64,000 nucleotides of DNA from NCBI RefSeq assembly GCF_020164785.1, contig NZ_JAIUGX010000014.1, forward strand, positions 62,001-126,000, given 5' to 3'. This DNA comes from Mesorhizobium sp. ES1-1. Its GTDB lineage: Bacteria > Pseudomonadota > Alphaproteobacteria > Rhizobiales > Rhizobiaceae. The notes under the pieces are model-generated. The model was given only the letters and a program-made list of their open reading frames with translations. It ran no database searches and had not been told where the DNA came from. The position numbers and the translations under genes are program-made. The first letter of the stretch is position 1. The number at the start of each line of letters is the position of its first letter. This document shows, in pieces, positions 16,573-27,804 of this stretch.

Positions 16573-16733
16573 GATTTCTCTGGTCTTGCCGGATGCCGGC
16601 TCAATGCACTTTGACGGTGCGCTCGCCGGCCATCAGGCTCGGTGTCGCGGCACCACGAAGGGCAGACCAAGAAAATCGAAGCGGGAAAAACCCGGACGGT
16701 CGCTGGTCAGCCCTGCAAGCTAGCTCGCAGGGC
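16573..16733 (-). promoter_or_regulatory. Candidate translational attenuator upstream of the ABC-F gene
   Basis: Four segments read leftward. A, GCCCTGC (16733-16727), pairs perfectly with the start of B (16716-16710). B, AGGGCTGACCA (16714-16704), pairs with the 3' part of C (16669-16659), ten of eleven positions. C, GATTTTCTTGGTCTGCCC (16677-16660), pairs with D (16590-16573): 6 bp TGGTCT/AGACCA, GCC/GGC across a bulged A, and 5 bp GATTT/AAATC with two G-U pairs and one mismatch between. D contains the AGAGAAA ribosome-binding region. A:B plus C:D would block the ABC-F start; B:C would free it. Segment A lies inside the leader ORF. Drawn by eye. Confidence 0.55.
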
Positions 16734-16778
16734 AGAAATCGGGCCACGCTGACGATGGTGACGATGGAACGTGAACAC
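16707..16778 (-). CDS. 23-codon leader peptide upstream of the ABC-F gene
   Basis: GTG-started ORF whose product begins MFTFHRHHRQRGP and ends ASLQG; too short for routine gene calling. AAAGGAGGG sits with 5 bases between GGAGG and the GTG, by far the best ribosome-binding site in the gap. Its last codons and stop form segments A and B of the attenuator. The run of His and Arg codons after residue 4 is a plausible stalling stretch. A regulatory rather than a functional peptide is inferred. Confidence 0.55.
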   Translation of the reverse strand: MFTFHRHHRQRGPISALRASLQG

Positions 16779-16818
16779 GCAGCCCTCCTTTCAAGACAAG
16801 ACGTTGAGTTGCGGAACG

Positions 16819-16846
16819 ATTACACCGAAGGCGGGGGTGGAGGCAA
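16819..16846 (-). promoter_or_regulatory. Promoter for the leader and ABC-F gene
   Basis: On the minus strand TTGCCT (16846-16841), a 16-base spacer and TGTAAT (16824-16819) match a housekeeping promoter. Transcription would start near 16812, 20-odd bases before the leader's ribosome-binding site and just past the uvrB stop at 16867. This would give a leader of about 240 nt. Confidence 0.5.
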
Positions 16847-16866
16847 GCGTCAGGCGGAGTGGGAGG

Positions 16867-20013
<3,147 letters not shown>

Positions 20014-20082
20014 GCCCTGAATATGGGAGGTCTTGGCCGAAATGGGAAGGGTGCATGCCCCAGCGGCGCACGGGACGCACCG

Positions 20083-20108
20083 GCTCCTGACAGCAGGTTG
20101 TCAGGAGC
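20083..20108. terminator. 10-bp perfect hairpin between the DUF2778 gene and uvrB
   Basis: GCTCCTGACA (20083-20092) and TGTCAGGAGC (20099-20108) with a 6-base loop, 37 bases past the stop of the leftward DUF2778 gene. No T-tract follows on either strand, so it may be a weak terminator, an mRNA-end stabiliser or a protein site rather than a classical intrinsic terminator. Confidence 0.45.
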
Positions 20109-20144
20109 GGCAGGTTACCGGATGCAACCGAATGGCCTTGGGCG

Positions 20145-21752
20145 TCAGACGCCGCGGGCAGCGGATGCGACCCGCACCAGCGACCCGTTCAGGCGCGGCA
20201 CGACTACAAGCCGCTTGATCTTGCCCTTTTTGTAGGCCGCGAGGAAACGCGCATAGTCCTTGAAGGCGACACAGCCGCTGGACTGTCCGTAGCGCCCGCG
20301 AAGCAGGTAGGTATGGGCCAGGAAGCCGTCGCGATTGTATTTGTTGCGGCCATCGACCGGGGTGAGGCGCAAGGCCTCGACACCGTGGAAGCGCTGCTCG
20401 CGCAGCGACAGATTGTAGGTGTTGGGCGGCGTCGGGCCGCGGTTCTTCTGGTCGACATAGCGCGGCTGGTCCGTCATGGCGCCGATGCCCGAATGCGCCT
20501 CGAGCCTCTCGCCGTCCGGCATATACACCATGCCGGCGCTGATGTCGTAGACAGCAACGCCGTTGCCGGCTCCCGTCTTGGCGTTCGGTGAATTGAACAG
20601 GTTCTTGAAGGCCTGGCCGAGGCCCCCGGCGGGCACGTCGGGCTTGGCATAGGCCAACACGTCGCCGCCATCGGCCGGCCGGCCCTGGCGGACCGGCTTT
20701 ACCTGCTTGCTGGCCTGCTGGACAGACCTAGAAGTCTGGACGGGCTTGCCCTGCTGTGCGGGCCTTGCCTGTTCTGCGGCCTTGGGCTCCTGGACGACAA
20801 TGGGCTGTCGCGGCGCGTCGAATTGCGGGCGGCGGGTCGGCAGCGGTACGTCGTCGGTCATCGCGTCCGGCAGGGACGTGGCATCGCCGGGCTGTTCCTG
20901 TTGGGTGTCGACGGGCGAAACCGCGGCCTCGGCGGGAGATTCGGGCATCGGCAGCGAGGCGAACGCCTCATCTTCGACCGGCAGCGACTGGGCGAGGGCC
21001 AACGCCAGTTGCGAGCCGCTCGGCGTCTCCGACTGCGCAAAGGCCATCGGCTGCGGCGCGGTCTGGACGACGACGGAGCCGGTATCGATGCGGGCGAAGC
21101 GTTCCGCCGCCGGAGTCGGAATGACCTGCGACAGGCTGGCCACCACTGTGGCGGACGGTACCAGGGATGCGCGGGCGACTTGCGGCCCGACGCTGGAGAT
21201 CACGGGACGAGCATTGGCTGCAGCAGGCTTTGCGGCATCGGCAAAGACGGCCGCAAGACGGCTCGGCGACAATGACGCTTCGACACGCTCGAACCGCTCC
21301 TGCGATTTCGACTTTGCCACCGCCGGCTTTGCTTGAGCCACAAGGCGCACGGATTTTTCAGCCTGAGGGCTCGCCGCCGCCAGATGGAAGCAGCCGGCGC
21401 CGCATTGCACGGCACGCTCATGCAGCGCCTGCGCGCCGCCATGGGTGTTGGCCATCACGAATGGGGCCGAGAATCCGAGGAGACGCTGCTTCAGCGGATC
21501 GGCCAGGGCCATCGAACCCGGCATGGGAAGGGTCTGCGACATGCCTGCCGACGTCGCCGATAGCGAGGCGCCGACGGAGCTGAGGCCGGCCATTGTGCCG
21601 ATCAGCCACAGACCGACGGCAGCGCCGACGCCGGGAACCGCCACCCAGCGAACGATCCGTTGCGGGTTGAAGGAAGGGGAGCGTGGCGCGTCGGCGTGCT
21701 CGCCGCCCTCGCGTTGGTCCCAGGTTATTTTGTGTTTACGCGACAAAGCCAT
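20145..21752 (-). CDS. DUF2778 / Tlde1-fold protein with long N-terminal region
   Basis: A 535-residue protein. A hydrophobic helix near residues 30-50 (VAVPGVGAAVGLWLIGTMAG) anchors it or exports it; a long Ala/Pro/Gln-rich region follows. The last 130 residues are the DUF2778 domain, an L,D-transpeptidase-like fold. It has a conserved His (FLAHTYLLRG) and the catalytic Cys in GRYGQSSGCVAFKDY. In Salmonella, Tlde1 is a type VI effector that cuts and exchanges peptidoglycan stems, but rhizobia carry many stand-alone copies, and no secretion genes are nearby. A housekeeping periplasmic cell-wall role is more likely. ATG at 21752 chosen over 21905 because the N-terminus then starts with a basic stretch before the helix; the ribosome-binding site is weak. 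Confidence 0.82.
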   Translation of the reverse strand: MALSRKHKITWDQREGGEHADAPRSPSFNPQRIVRWVAVPGVGAAVGLWLIGTMAGLSSVGASLSATSAGMSQTLPMPGSMALADPLKQRLLGFSAPFVMANTHGGAQALHERAVQCGAGCFHLAAASPQAEKSVRLVAQAKPAVAKSKSQERFERVEASLSPSRLAAVFADAAKPAAANARPVISSVGPQVARASLVPSATVVASLSQVIPTPAAERFARIDTGSVVVQTAPQPMAFAQSETPSGSQLALALAQSLPVEDEAFASLPMPESPAEAAVSPVDTQQEQPGDATSLPDAMTDDVPLPTRRPQFDAPRQPIVVQEPKAAEQARPAQQGKPVQTSRSVQQASKQVKPVRQGRPADGGDVLAYAKPDVPAGGLGQAFKNLFNSPNAKTGAGNGVAVYDISAGMVYMPDGERLEAHSGIGAMTDQPRYVDQKNRGPTPPNTYNLSLREQRFHGVEALRLTPVDGRNKYNRDGFLAHTYLLRGRYGQSSGCVAFKDYARFLAAYKKGKIKRLVVVPRLNGSLVRVASAARGV

Positions 21753-22305
21753 GCAACCAATCTTGCTCCAACCGGTTATCCCCGTACGCGGCCTTTCTGG
21801 CCGCGACGACCATTCTGCGAGTGATCCCAGGTGGTGTCCGACGCGTTTGCCGCGTCTGTCCTTGGTTGCCGATTGTTTCAAAATATGGACAAAGTTGGTT
21901 AACAATCCCTCTCAAAACCAACAGAGAGACGTGGACTTTTACGGCAAAAAGGCTCGTCCACGATCACGTACGCGATAGTAAAGCCCGTCCGAAGCCGTTT
22001 TGCTGCCTGTTTTTAGCGTTCAAGTCAAGCAAAACGGCCTGAGATAAATTCTCAAAAGATCGGGAATCGGCGTTACCCACCAGAACTCTTGCCGCTCCCT
22101 TAGGCCGGAAAAGCGCCATGGACCCGGTGCCTGCTTGCCACAAGTCGCTCGGCCGGACCGGCTATGGTGACGGCTGGTTACTTCTGAAGGTGCGACCGGA
22201 TATCGCGGCCGTTTTTGGCAAGATGGCGGACATCGGTGCGAGCCAACTTGCTATCGCGCCTTTCACGCCGCCTCTCTATCGCAGGCGAGACCTGACTTCC
22301 GACCC
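21753..22305. other. 553-base gap, promoter region of the DUF2778 gene
   Basis: The left third is AT-richer than its surroundings and includes GGTTAACAATC near 21897, a CtrA-like half-site at best. A hairpin-forming CGGCCTTTCTGGCCG lies near 21791. An ORF at 22118-22408 lacks a ribosome-binding site and runs into the end of the next gene; I do not count it. Nothing else is recognisable. Confidence 0.35.
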
Positions 22306-23565
22306 TCAGTTAAACCACAGCGCAAAGGTCAAAAATCCGCCGCCGCCGAACTGGCGCTGGATCCGGCTGAAATCTTCGCTGGTCAGGATCCTGCCGCTTT
22401 CCAGATAGGGCGCAATAGCCGGGCCGGTGATCGACAGCACCAGGTCGAAGGTCTTCGGCTCGTCGAAGAAGCGCTTCATGTCGATGCCCTTGCCGGCGAT
22501 GCGGAAATGCGGCAGCAGCGCGCGGCCTTCGAGCAGGTCCTCGGCCATGGTCAAGGTCGCGAGCCAGGCCTCCACCTGCTCCTCACCGACTTCGAGGCCG
22601 GTCAGCGGGTTCAGACCTTTCTGTTTGGGACCGGGCAGCCATTCGCGATCATTGTCGGTCTCGGCGCGGATCGCCTTCCAGTCCTCGCGCGACAGCCGGA
22701 TCATGTCCAGCAGTTCCAGGCGCGCGGCCTTGCGGCGCTCCGGCTCGATGACCGGCCAGTTGATCAGATGCACCATAGAGATGAAGTCGGCGATGCGCCA
22801 TTCCGAGGAGAAGATGTCGCCGCCCATCCCGCCATGCGGAGGCACGAGAATATCCTGTAACGGCAGTTCGGCGCGCGGGAACAGCATGTGGAAGGAGCCG
22901 TCGAAAGTGCTCCTGAAATCATGGGCCAGCCAGAAATCGGCCTGCGCCATCAGGAATGTGGCATAACCCTGCAGCCAGTAGCCGTCGGCGCGGTCGAAGC
23001 GGAAGGTAAGAGGGGGCGCGGCATCGCCCTACGAGACGCCGCCGCGCGACAGAACGGCCATGATCGCGGCGATGCTTTCATCGGGCGCGATGGTTCCGTC
23101 CTCATTGAGGTCGATGCCGACATGGGTGAGGTCGATGACCACACCGATATCGGCATCGGCAGGCACCGCTCCCAGCGTCGTGGCGGATTTCTCCAGCCGA
23201 TCGCGGAAGCCCACCAAGATGGCGCGGAACCCCTCATAGGTCAGCGGCTCGGGGCTGGGATTGGGCGGCACCGGCAACTGCATCAGCGGCAGCATGAAAG
23301 ATTGCGGGCTCTCGAAGCCATAACGGTGCAAGCCGCCGGCCAGCAGTTCGAGTGCTGTGAAGAATTCTCCGGCGCCGGCGGCATAGGCCGATGCAGGATC
23401 CTTCGGCGCGGCCGCCTCCAGCACCGATAGAGCGCTGTCGCGCGCGGCCACGGTCTTTGCCTCGAACAGGTCGGTTGCCGCTTCGGGCATGGCGGCTTGC
23501 ACGGACGAGAGCGATACGAGCAGAATGAAGCTGGCCGCCAGCAGGCTTGAAAGTCGGTTCATCAC
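22306..23565 (-). pseudogene. Secreted EF-hand-containing protein split by an in-frame TAG
   Basis: One continuous reading frame of 419 sense-equivalent codons, interrupted only by TAG at codon 179 (23031-23029). The N-terminal part has a signal peptide (SLLAASFILLVSLSSVQA) and a perfect EF-hand loop, DLNEDGTIAPDE (around residue 152), for calcium binding. Past the TAG the frame continues as GDAAPPLTFRFDRADGYW and on without another stop to 22306. The next ATG, at 22950, has no ribosome-binding site. No frameshift is needed to join the halves, so this is a single nonsense change (for example GAG or CAG to TAG), a sequencing error, or readthrough. The family is unknown to me. Confidence 0.75.
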
Positions 23566-23807
23566 GGTCTCCGGTTTGCCGTTCCGTCACGATCATAGAT
23601 ACAATCGCCAATGCGCGCCCGTCACTTCGCGGCCACGTATCGGCGACCCCGCCCATTTCTAGGGGCGACCGAGGCGGCTCAATGGCGTTGTCGCCGCGCC
23701 GTGACGATGTCATCCGCGAGTTTAGCCTTGCCGTCCAATGAATTGGATGGAATGCGCTGTAAGCCATCCGGCGGACGCGCTACACAGGGCAAACGATTGG
23801 GCCTCGC

Positions 23808-24848
23808 GTGTCGAATTATCCGCTCTCCTACAAACTCTCCTGGCTGCCGCGTTTCCTGAAGCCGTCGCTCGGCGGCGATGCCAGCGGGTTTGCCCTGGCA
23901 TTCGGGACGCTTATGGATCCGACACCGGGACAGAGCGTTCGGCTGGCTTTCATCGGAGACATATCGGCGGTTGCCAACAGCACTGCGCCGGATTGCCATT
24001 CGTCGATCAGGGCGTTGCTCGGCACTGCCGACCTAGTGATCGGCAATTGCGAGAGCCCGGTTGTGGACAGGCAAAGCGTCGTGCTCGGCACGAAGCTCGG
24101 CACGCATCATGCGATGAACGAACGCTTTCTGGCCGAGGCGTTGGCCGCGGCCGGCATCGAACGCGGGAAACTCGTGCTGTCACTGGCCAACAACCATGTG
24201 CTGGACCAGGGGATCGCCGGTTTCGACCAGACGGTGGCGGCGCTGAATCGGCTTGGTATCCGCAGCATCGGCCTGGCCGGCAACGGCCAGGTGCTGCCTG
24301 TGAAGGTCGGGGAGCTGACAATCGGCCTGGCCGCCTTCACCTTGTGGCGCAACACCGATGCGGATCGGTTCGCCGCTCGTGTTTCGATGGACAGCGATCC
24401 GGCCCGCTGGCCGCGAAATGGTTTGGATCTCCTTTGCGCGGTGCCGCATTGGGACTGGGAGTTCCGCCACTTTCCGCGCCCCGACACACGGTCGCTAGCA
24501 AAGCAATTGGCCCGGCAGGGCGTCGGGCTGATCGCCGGCCATCACGCCCATGTCGTGCAGCCCGTGGAGCGGATCGGCGCAACGGTCGTCGCCTATGGTC
24601 TCGGCGATTTCCTCGGCACCGCATTTGCCAGGCAGCCATGGCCTGGGCGGATCGGTGGGATTTTCGTCGTCGACGTCAGCACCGACGAGGGAACATTTGG
24701 AGCGATTGCGTCCTACCGGCTGCATCCGTTCATGCGGGTGCGGGCAGGCAATCACGAGCGGCTGGTGCCGGTGGAAAGTTTGAAGGGCCGCATGCGTGAA
24801 AAGGTGGTGGCGCGGCTGAGCGCGATCCACCTTGTCTCGCAAGGGTAG
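23808..24848 (+). CDS. CapA-family protein (metallophosphatase fold)
   Basis: A 346-residue protein of the CapA / PGA-synthesis family, a calcineurin-like metallophosphoesterase fold. CapA of Bacillus helps synthesise or export poly-gamma-glutamate; in Gram-negatives the substrate is generally unknown. Landmarks: RLAFIGDISAV, IGNCESPVV, LSLANNHVLDQG (about 127-138), GLIAGHHAHVVQPVE and VAYGLGDFLG. There is no obvious signal peptide. The start is GTG at 23808; the ribosome-binding site is poor and the true start could lie a little downstream. It stands alone, 80 bases before the DUF3137 gene on the same strand. Confidence 0.82.
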   Translation: MSNYPLSYKLSWLPRFLKPSLGGDASGFALAFGTLMDPTPGQSVRLAFIGDISAVANSTAPDCHSSIRALLGTADLVIGNCESPVVDRQSVVLGTKLGTHHAMNERFLAEALAAAGIERGKLVLSLANNHVLDQGIAGFDQTVAALNRLGIRSIGLAGNGQVLPVKVGELTIGLAAFTLWRNTDADRFAARVSMDSDPARWPRNGLDLLCAVPHWDWEFRHFPRPDTRSLAKQLARQGVGLIAGHHAHVVQPVERIGATVVAYGLGDFLGTAFARQPWPGRIGGIFVVDVSTDEGTFGAIASYRLHPFMRVRAGNHERLVPVESLKGRMREKVVARLSAIHLVSQG

Positions 24849-24928
24849 AGGGAAGAACGCTCTCCGTCCGACTGGCGACTTTCTCCTGAAACCGGCTATC
24901 ATGGGCGCGGTCAGGGGGGAAGACTTAC

Positions 24929-25927
24929 GTGGAAACAGCGGATTTCATGCCTGATGAGGCGGTCATCTCCGGCATCCGGAAGGACATTGAGCGCTATGAG
25001 GCACAGCGGGCTTCGGCCGTGCGGCGGGTGCGCTGGCGGGTGCCGCTGTTCGTCGGGCTGGCGCTTGTGGCCGTGGTCCTCATAGCCTGGCTGTTCAACA
25101 CGGTCGCCGACCCCAACGAACAATGGCTCTCGACACCGCATGTGTTCCTCTATGTCCTCGGCTTAGCCGCTTCGATCCTGCTCTATTTCCAGGCGCGGCG
25201 GCCGGCGGCGCGCCTGCAGCAATCCTTCCGTCAAACGCTGCTGCCGATGATCTTCGGCTTCGTCCGCGACATGCGCTACCAGCATGGCGGTAGGCCGAAT
25301 TCCTTCGACCGGCTGCCGCGCGAGGCGGTAGGATCCTTCAACCGGCAGTCGTTCGATGATGTCATCTCGGGCCGCTATGAAGACTTTCCTTTCGAGCTCT
25401 ACGAGGCCGAACTGCGCGAGGGCTCCGGCAAGGGTTCGACGAGGGCGTTCCGTGGCGTGATCGTCGCTTTCGAGGCCATCGAGCCGTTTCCCGGAATCCT
25501 GGTGGCAACGCGGCGAACCAATGCGGTCATCGGGTTTTTCCGCGGCATCTTTGCCAGCAAGATGCAGCAACTGTCGTCAGGCGTGGCAGAACTCGACGCG
25601 GCTTATGGATTCCGCAGCGACAATGTCGAGGCGGCGCGGCCGCTGGTCACCGGTCGGCTGGCGCGGGCGTTGCAGTGGCTGGGCGAAACCTGGCCGGACG
25701 ATCCGGCACGCGTCGCGCTCAACGGCGGCGACGGTTTCCTGCTGCTGCCACAGACGAAGAATTTCTTCGAGCTGCCGGATATTTCCGTGCCGCTCGATTA
25801 CGGCAAACATGTCGCGCCGATGATCTCGGACATGGGGGCGCTGCTGGCGACGGCGGCGCTGGTGCGCAAGATTGGTGCGAAGGACGAGGCGGGGCGGGCC
25901 GGTCCGGAACAGGATCAACAATCGTAA
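24929..25927 (+). CDS. DUF3137 membrane protein
   Basis: A 332-residue protein with two membrane helices near residues 39-58 (PLFVGLALVAVVLIAWLF) and 72-90, then a large cytoplasmic domain of DUF3137. Characteristic stretches are SFNRQSFDDVISGRYEDFPF (about residue 134), VATRRTNAVIGFF and NGGDGFLLLPQTKNFFELPD. Function unknown. The start is GTG at 24929 with GGGGGGA upstream. The last 13 bases overlap the convergent DUF2314 gene. Confidence 0.85.
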   Translation: METADFMPDEAVISGIRKDIERYEAQRASAVRRVRWRVPLFVGLALVAVVLIAWLFNTVADPNEQWLSTPHVFLYVLGLAASILLYFQARRPAARLQQSFRQTLLPMIFGFVRDMRYQHGGRPNSFDRLPREAVGSFNRQSFDDVISGRYEDFPFELYEAELREGSGKGSTRAFRGVIVAFEAIEPFPGILVATRRTNAVIGFFRGIFASKMQQLSSGVAELDAAYGFRSDNVEAARPLVTGRLARALQWLGETWPDDPARVALNGGDGFLLLPQTKNFFELPDISVPLDYGKHVAPMISDMGALLATAALVRKIGAKDEAGRAGPEQDQQS

Positions 25928-26403
25928 TCCTGGCGCATAGCGTCGGCTTCATCCTTCGACATTCTGCCGAACATGACGCAGACGGTGAAGCTGCCGACCT
26001 GCCGCCCGTCGCGCCTGTATCCCCAATCGGAAATATCGTCCCTGGTGAATTCGATGTTCTGCCCGAGGACGACATTGCGAACTGCTTCCGGCTCGTTCGC
26101 CAATATGCCGACGAAACCGGTTTCGGTGCGCCGGACCGGGATGACCCAGAAGTGCTCGCGGATAATGCCGTCGCGTATCTCGACCTTCAATTTGAACCTG
26201 TCAGTTCCCGCGGGGGGCGCTTCGGCCAAGGCCAGGAAGTCATCCAGGCTGGCACGAGCCTTCGCGATCGCCAAGGCCATTTCGGGATCGTCCCTGGCAA
26301 ACGCAATCGTGTTGTCTTCGTCCGGATCCGTGGCTTGCGCCCCGGCCAGTTCCGGAGCAAGCGCCAGCATCAGGGATAACGTGGCCCGGACCGCAAGCTT
26401 CAT
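25915..26403 (-). CDS. Secreted DUF2314 (YegJ-like) protein
   Basis: A 162-residue exported protein. The signal peptide is residues 1-22 (MKLAVRATLSLMLALAPELA with GAQA). The domain resembles DUF2314: MALAIAKARASLDDFLAL, EHFWVIPVRRTETGFVGILA and DISDWGYRRDGRQVGSFTVC, the last typical of the family's C-terminal half. Function unknown. ATG at 26403 has GAGGGGAG upstream; the longer frame to 26625 overlaps the neighbouring promoter. It overlaps the end of the DUF3137 gene tail to tail. Confidence 0.85.
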   Translation of the reverse strand: MKLAVRATLSLMLALAPELAGAQATDPDEDNTIAFARDDPEMALAIAKARASLDDFLALAEAPPAGTDRFKLKVEIRDGIIREHFWVIPVRRTETGFVGILANEPEAVRNVVLGQNIEFTRDDISDWGYRRDGRQVGSFTVCVMFGRMSKDEADAMRQDYDC

Positions 26404-26596
26404 GAATGGCTCCCCTCTTCGCTGTGGACCATCATCCTGCATCCGTTTGCGATTTGCAACCCAGGCGTGTGAATGGTTGTGGGGCGGCTGCCGCCTGAGG
26501 ATTGCTGTCCTGGCCACACTATTGGTTTGACATGACGCAATCCGCTCCTGGTCCCGACCGGCTACAAGCCGGCGAATATCCAACAGGAGAACGGTC

Positions 26597-27004
26597 ATGA
26601 TCGACCATATGGGCATCCGCCCCAAGGAGATCGAAAGCTCGCGTCAGTTCTACGATGCCGCGCTTAAGCCGCTCGGGGTCGCCACTATTATGGAAGTGAC
26701 GGCCGAACAGACCGGCGGCTATCACGGCGTCGGCTACGGAAAGGACCGGAAACCGTTCTTCTGGCTATCCAGCGATAGCCGCCTCGCGGTCCCGGAGGCT
26801 CCAGGCGGGATGGGCATCCATATCGCCTTCGAGGCCGAGAGCCGGGCAGCGGTGGACGGCTTCTACGCCGCGGCGATGGCGCATGGCGGGCGAGACAACG
26901 GGCCGCCTGGCATCAGGCCTCACTATCACCCGGCCTATTACGCCGCCTTCGTGATCGATCCGGACGGTGTCAATGTCGAGGCCGTCTGCCACAGGCCGGC
27001 GTGA
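26597..27004 (+). CDS. VOC-family protein
   Basis: A 135-residue vicinal-oxygen-chelate-fold protein. It starts MIDHMGIRPKEIESSRQFYD, with the first metal-ligand His at residue 4. It ends HPAYYAAFVIDPDGVNVEAV, with the conserved His and Glu of this subgroup. Such proteins resemble lactoylglutathione lyase but the substrate here is unknown. CAGGAGA precedes the ATG. It is divergent from the DUF2314 gene and stands alone. Confidence 0.88.
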   Translation: MIDHMGIRPKEIESSRQFYDAALKPLGVATIMEVTAEQTGGYHGVGYGKDRKPFFWLSSDSRLAVPEAPGGMGIHIAFEAESRAAVDGFYAAAMAHGGRDNGPPGIRPHYHPAYYAAFVIDPDGVNVEAVCHRPA

Positions 27005-27025
27005 GCCGCGTGCCGGCGTCCCGGC

Positions 27026-27547
27026 CTAAAGCTTGCCCGGCATCAGACCGGCCAGCCAGTTCACCGAGCGTTTGGCGGCATCGGCGGTCGCGGATGCCGC
27101 CCGGCCGAGATCGGTCTTGACCAGGGCGTATCCGTTCCTCGTCCGATAGAGGACGCCGGTTCCGCCGTCGACCACCTGATCATAGGCAAGCGGCCTGGCG
27201 GCTTCGGCTTCCATGGACGTCGTCGGCGATCCGACCGACACGCTCGGCCGATGGCTCAATTCCGGAGGCAAGGGGCTTTCGACCTCGACCACTCGGCTGG
27301 CGGGCTTGAGTTCAGGGCCCGACGCGGTCGCGGCCAATCGTGTGGTCGAGGCCGATCCCTTGGCGCGGCAGATGCCCGAAACGAGCGGATAGTCGAAATT
27401 GCGCTGATGCAGCATCTGGCTTTTCATCGCCGCTTCGCACTCGGCGACGCTCGACCATCTGGCCGGCGTCTCGCCGATATACTCGCAGAGCCTGGCGTCG
27501 CAGTCGCAGCCGACGATGGTCATGGCAACAAGGGCGGTCTTGATCAC
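27026..27547 (-). CDS. Hypothetical exported protein, possible lipoprotein
   Basis: A 173-residue protein of no family I recognise. The N-terminus MIKTALVAMTIVGCDCDARL looks like a short signal with a possible lipobox at VGC (Cys14). Four Cys lie in the first 60 residues (CDCDARLCEY and SGICRAKG), suggesting disulfides. The middle is Pro/Ser/Thr-rich, and the C-terminus has a helical stretch ending in LAGLMPGKL. It converges with the VOC gene at 26597. Codon use and GC content match the surroundings, so it is probably real. Confidence 0.6.
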   Translation of the reverse strand: MIKTALVAMTIVGCDCDARLCEYIGETPARWSSVAECEAAMKSQMLHQRNFDYPLVSGICRAKGSASTTRLAATASGPELKPASRVVEVESPLPPELSHRPSVSVGSPTTSMEAEAARPLAYDQVVDGGTGVLYRTRNGYALVKTDLGRAASATADAAKRSVNWLAGLMPGKL

Positions 27548-27804
27548 GGTCTTGTCCTTTGGGATGCCCGGAATTGAGACATTCCATCGCTAACAAGGCG
27601 GGATTTGGCCGCGATTGTGGAATGAGCGTGGCCGGGCGCTCGAGATGCCCGATCTTTGCGCGACGCGGCCTGAAAGCCTCAGTAATCGCGGACGTGTTCG
27701 AGCCTCGTCCGGACTGGATCAACTCCGCCAGCTTGGACAGCGCAGCCGCTTTTTGGTGCACCGACCAACGGCGCCCCTTGCCCCGCAGACGGTCGCGGGC
27801 TTCA

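Noticed and set aside
20145..21752. Calling the DUF2778 protein a type VI effector
   Set aside because: No type VI genes, VgrG, PAAR or immunity gene in the window. Stand-alone copies are frequent in rhizobia.
22118..22408. Plus-strand ORF upstream of the EF-hand gene end
   Set aside because: No ribosome-binding site, no family resemblance, and it runs into the 3' end of a supported gene on the other strand.
22306..22950. Reading the C-terminal half of the EF-hand protein as an independent gene
   Set aside because: The ATG at 22950 has no ribosome-binding site, and conserved-looking sequence extends upstream of it without interruption to the TAG.
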